A stretch of DNA of 13,585 bases from Bacteroidales bacterium. Its GTDB lineage: Bacteria > Bacteroidota > Bacteroidia > Bacteroidales > WCHB1-69. Below, one piece after another: positions 13,044-13,585 of this stretch. The stretch covers positions 1-13,585 of the forward strand of contig JAISAD010000113.1 in NCBI GenBank assembly GCA_031266895.1, read 5' to 3'. Each line of letters opens with the position of its first letter. Within the stretch, counting starts at the first letter, position 1. The translations under genes and the position numbers were made by a program. The notes under the pieces are model-generated. The model had not been told where the DNA came from. It saw nothing but the letters and a program-made list of their open reading frames with translations, and did no database searches.

Positions 13044-13075
13044 ATTCGTAATTTATAAATTAAAAATAGAATATC

Positions 13076-13450
13076 ATGAAGTTTAAGCTTATTGAAAAGG
13101 GCGTACCAAACGCCCCAACGGCACCGAAAAAATGGTACCCGATTGCAGTAAATGCAGGAAAGTTCACACTCAAGGATTTTGCCAGGGAGATTGCCGGGCG
13201 CAGCTCGCTTACCAGAGGCGACATAGAAAATGTGCTCAGCAATTTTATGGAAGAGCTGCCCACTTTTCTAAAGCTGGGCATGAGCGTGCAGCTGGGCGAA
13301 TTTGGCACCCTGCGCCTCAGCCTTTCGGGCGAAGGTGCGGAAACCCCCGAAGCCTTTAATACCGAAAGTATTGGGGCCAAGGTAATTTTTACGCCAAGCA
13401 CGGAACTCAGAAACGGACTTAGCGACGTTAAGTTCGAGCGGACAGAGTAA
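13076..13450 (+). CDS. HU-family DNA-binding protein (HU-HIG type)
   Basis: 124-residue nucleoid-type protein of the Bacteroidetes HU-related family. The N-terminal MKFKLIEKGVPNAPTAPKKWYPIAV is typical of the HU-HIG subgroup and is absent from ordinary 90-residue HU. It is followed by the HU helices (FTLKDFAREIAGRSSLTRGDIENVLSNF, about 30-57) and the beta core with the conserved LGEFGTLRL (73-81). The C-terminal IGAKVIFTPSTELRNGLSDVKFERTE completes the family pattern. It is expected to bind and bend DNA as a dimer. Bacteroidetes genomes carry many such paralogues of unknown individual role. An AT-rich leader precedes the ATG, with no Shine-Dalgarno. The palindromic repeats upstream make self-binding or leader-based control an attractive but untested idea. 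Confidence 0.9.
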   Translation: MKFKLIEKGVPNAPTAPKKWYPIAVNAGKFTLKDFAREIAGRSSLTRGDIENVLSNFMEELPTFLKLGMSVQLGEFGTLRLSLSGEGAETPEAFNTESIGAKVIFTPSTELRNGLSDVKFERTE

Positions 13451-13470
13451 CGCAGGCAGGCATTTTCTTT

Positions 13471-13585
13471 TTACAGCGGCTCCTTAAAGAATTTTTCGGA
13501 GCCGCTTTCGTAGTCCTTTATGGTGAAGCTCTTGGATGCTGCGATTTTGCCCCGCTTTATTTTCAGTACCGACACGCCCACTATG
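13471..13585 (-). CDS. C-terminal fragment of an unidentified protein
   Basis: The minus strand is open from the right edge of the window to TAA at 13473-13471, giving 37 residues: IVGVSVLKIKRGKI near the start, SKSFTIKDYESGSEKFF, then KEPL at the end. The mix of hydrophobic strand, Lys-rich turn and acidic helix looks like genuine protein. The gene continues outside the window and is convergent with the HU-HIG gene (20-nt gap). The fragment is too short for a family call. The pattern V-x-K-x-K-R-G-K-I-x-x-S-K-S-F-T-I-K-D loosely recalls a nuclease-associated beta hairpin, but I would not name it. Confidence 0.5.
   Translation of the reverse strand, partial: IVGVSVLKIKRGKIAASKSFTIKDYESGSEKFFKEPL
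13475..13506 (+). terminator. 9-bp hairpin between convergent genes, possible terminator of the HU-HIG gene
   Basis: AGCGGCTCC (13475-13483) and GGAGCCGCT (13498-13506) are perfectly complementary with a 14-nt loop, 24 nt after the HU-HIG stop. A short TTTCG follows on the plus strand, so the U-run is poor. The hairpin sits inside the last codons of the convergent minus-strand gene. Confidence 0.45.

Larger units (their letters stand above)
12716..13075. other. Intergenic/leader region upstream of the HU-HIG gene
   Basis: These 360 nt contain a plus-strand -7 box (12752-12759), a possible short reading frame (12801-13013), interlocking inverted repeats and degenerate 22-nt repeats (12923-13017), a minus-strand -7-like box (13043-13036), and an AT-rich stretch just before the HU-HIG ATG. 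I see no plus-strand TAnnTTTG box between the repeats and that ATG, so the transcript may start near 12766 and carry a leader of about 310 nt. That is inference. Confidence 0.55.

Overview
The window looks like a chromosomal segment from a member of Bacteroidales (phylum Bacteroidota). The genus cannot be fixed from sequence alone. Three things point there: lineage-typical proteins (GSCFA-domain protein, HU-related HU-HIG protein, PD40/OmpA fusion, SBP_bac_3 plus lytic transglycosylase fusion, acpP-fabF-rnc order), the near absence of Shine-Dalgarno sites, and a recurrent TAnnTTTG box (mostly TATTTTTG) just upstream of gene starts, which is the known Bacteroidetes -7 promoter element. Base composition appears to shift from AT-rich on the left to more GC-rich from about 9.9 kb onward; I judged this by eye.

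Layout. 1-121 is AT-rich, with an inverted repeat and a tandem 10-mer, upstream of a conserved protein of unknown function (167-769, +). A minus-strand operon follows, acpP (3012-2776), fabF (2760-1516) and rnc (1506-784): acyl carrier protein and the elongating ketoacyl-ACP synthase, with RNase III as passenger. Next on the minus strand is a tightly coupled pair, a Ric/YtfE-like hemerythrin protein (4615-3923) overlapping by 4 nt a LuxR-type regulator (3926-3327) whose receiver has lost its phosphoacceptor Asp. Further right is another minus-strand coupled pair, a GSCFA-domain protein (6465-5596) overlapping by 4 nt a sugar-phosphate nucleotidyltransferase (5599-4679).

The plus strand then carries a small exported protein (6580-6981) with a terminator, an MltF-like lytic transglycosylase (7063-8409), a tRNA cluster Leu(UAA)-Gly(GCC)-Leu(CAG), a YbhN/MprF-type membrane protein starting 14 nt after the last tRNA, and aroB. 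A PD40/OmpA envelope protein lies on the minus strand (12682-11033). A 360-nt non-coding or weakly coding region with interlocking palindromes and degenerate 22-nt repeats precedes an HU-HIG DNA-binding protein (13076-13450, +). The C-terminus of an unidentified minus-strand gene closes the window.

Most genes are housekeeping: lipid synthesis, RNA processing, tRNA, shikimate pathway, cell wall and envelope. I see no complete mobile element, CRISPR array or defence island. The two places most worth a second look are the palindromic repeat leader before the HU-HIG gene (about 12750-13040) and the hemerythrin/degenerate-receiver pair.
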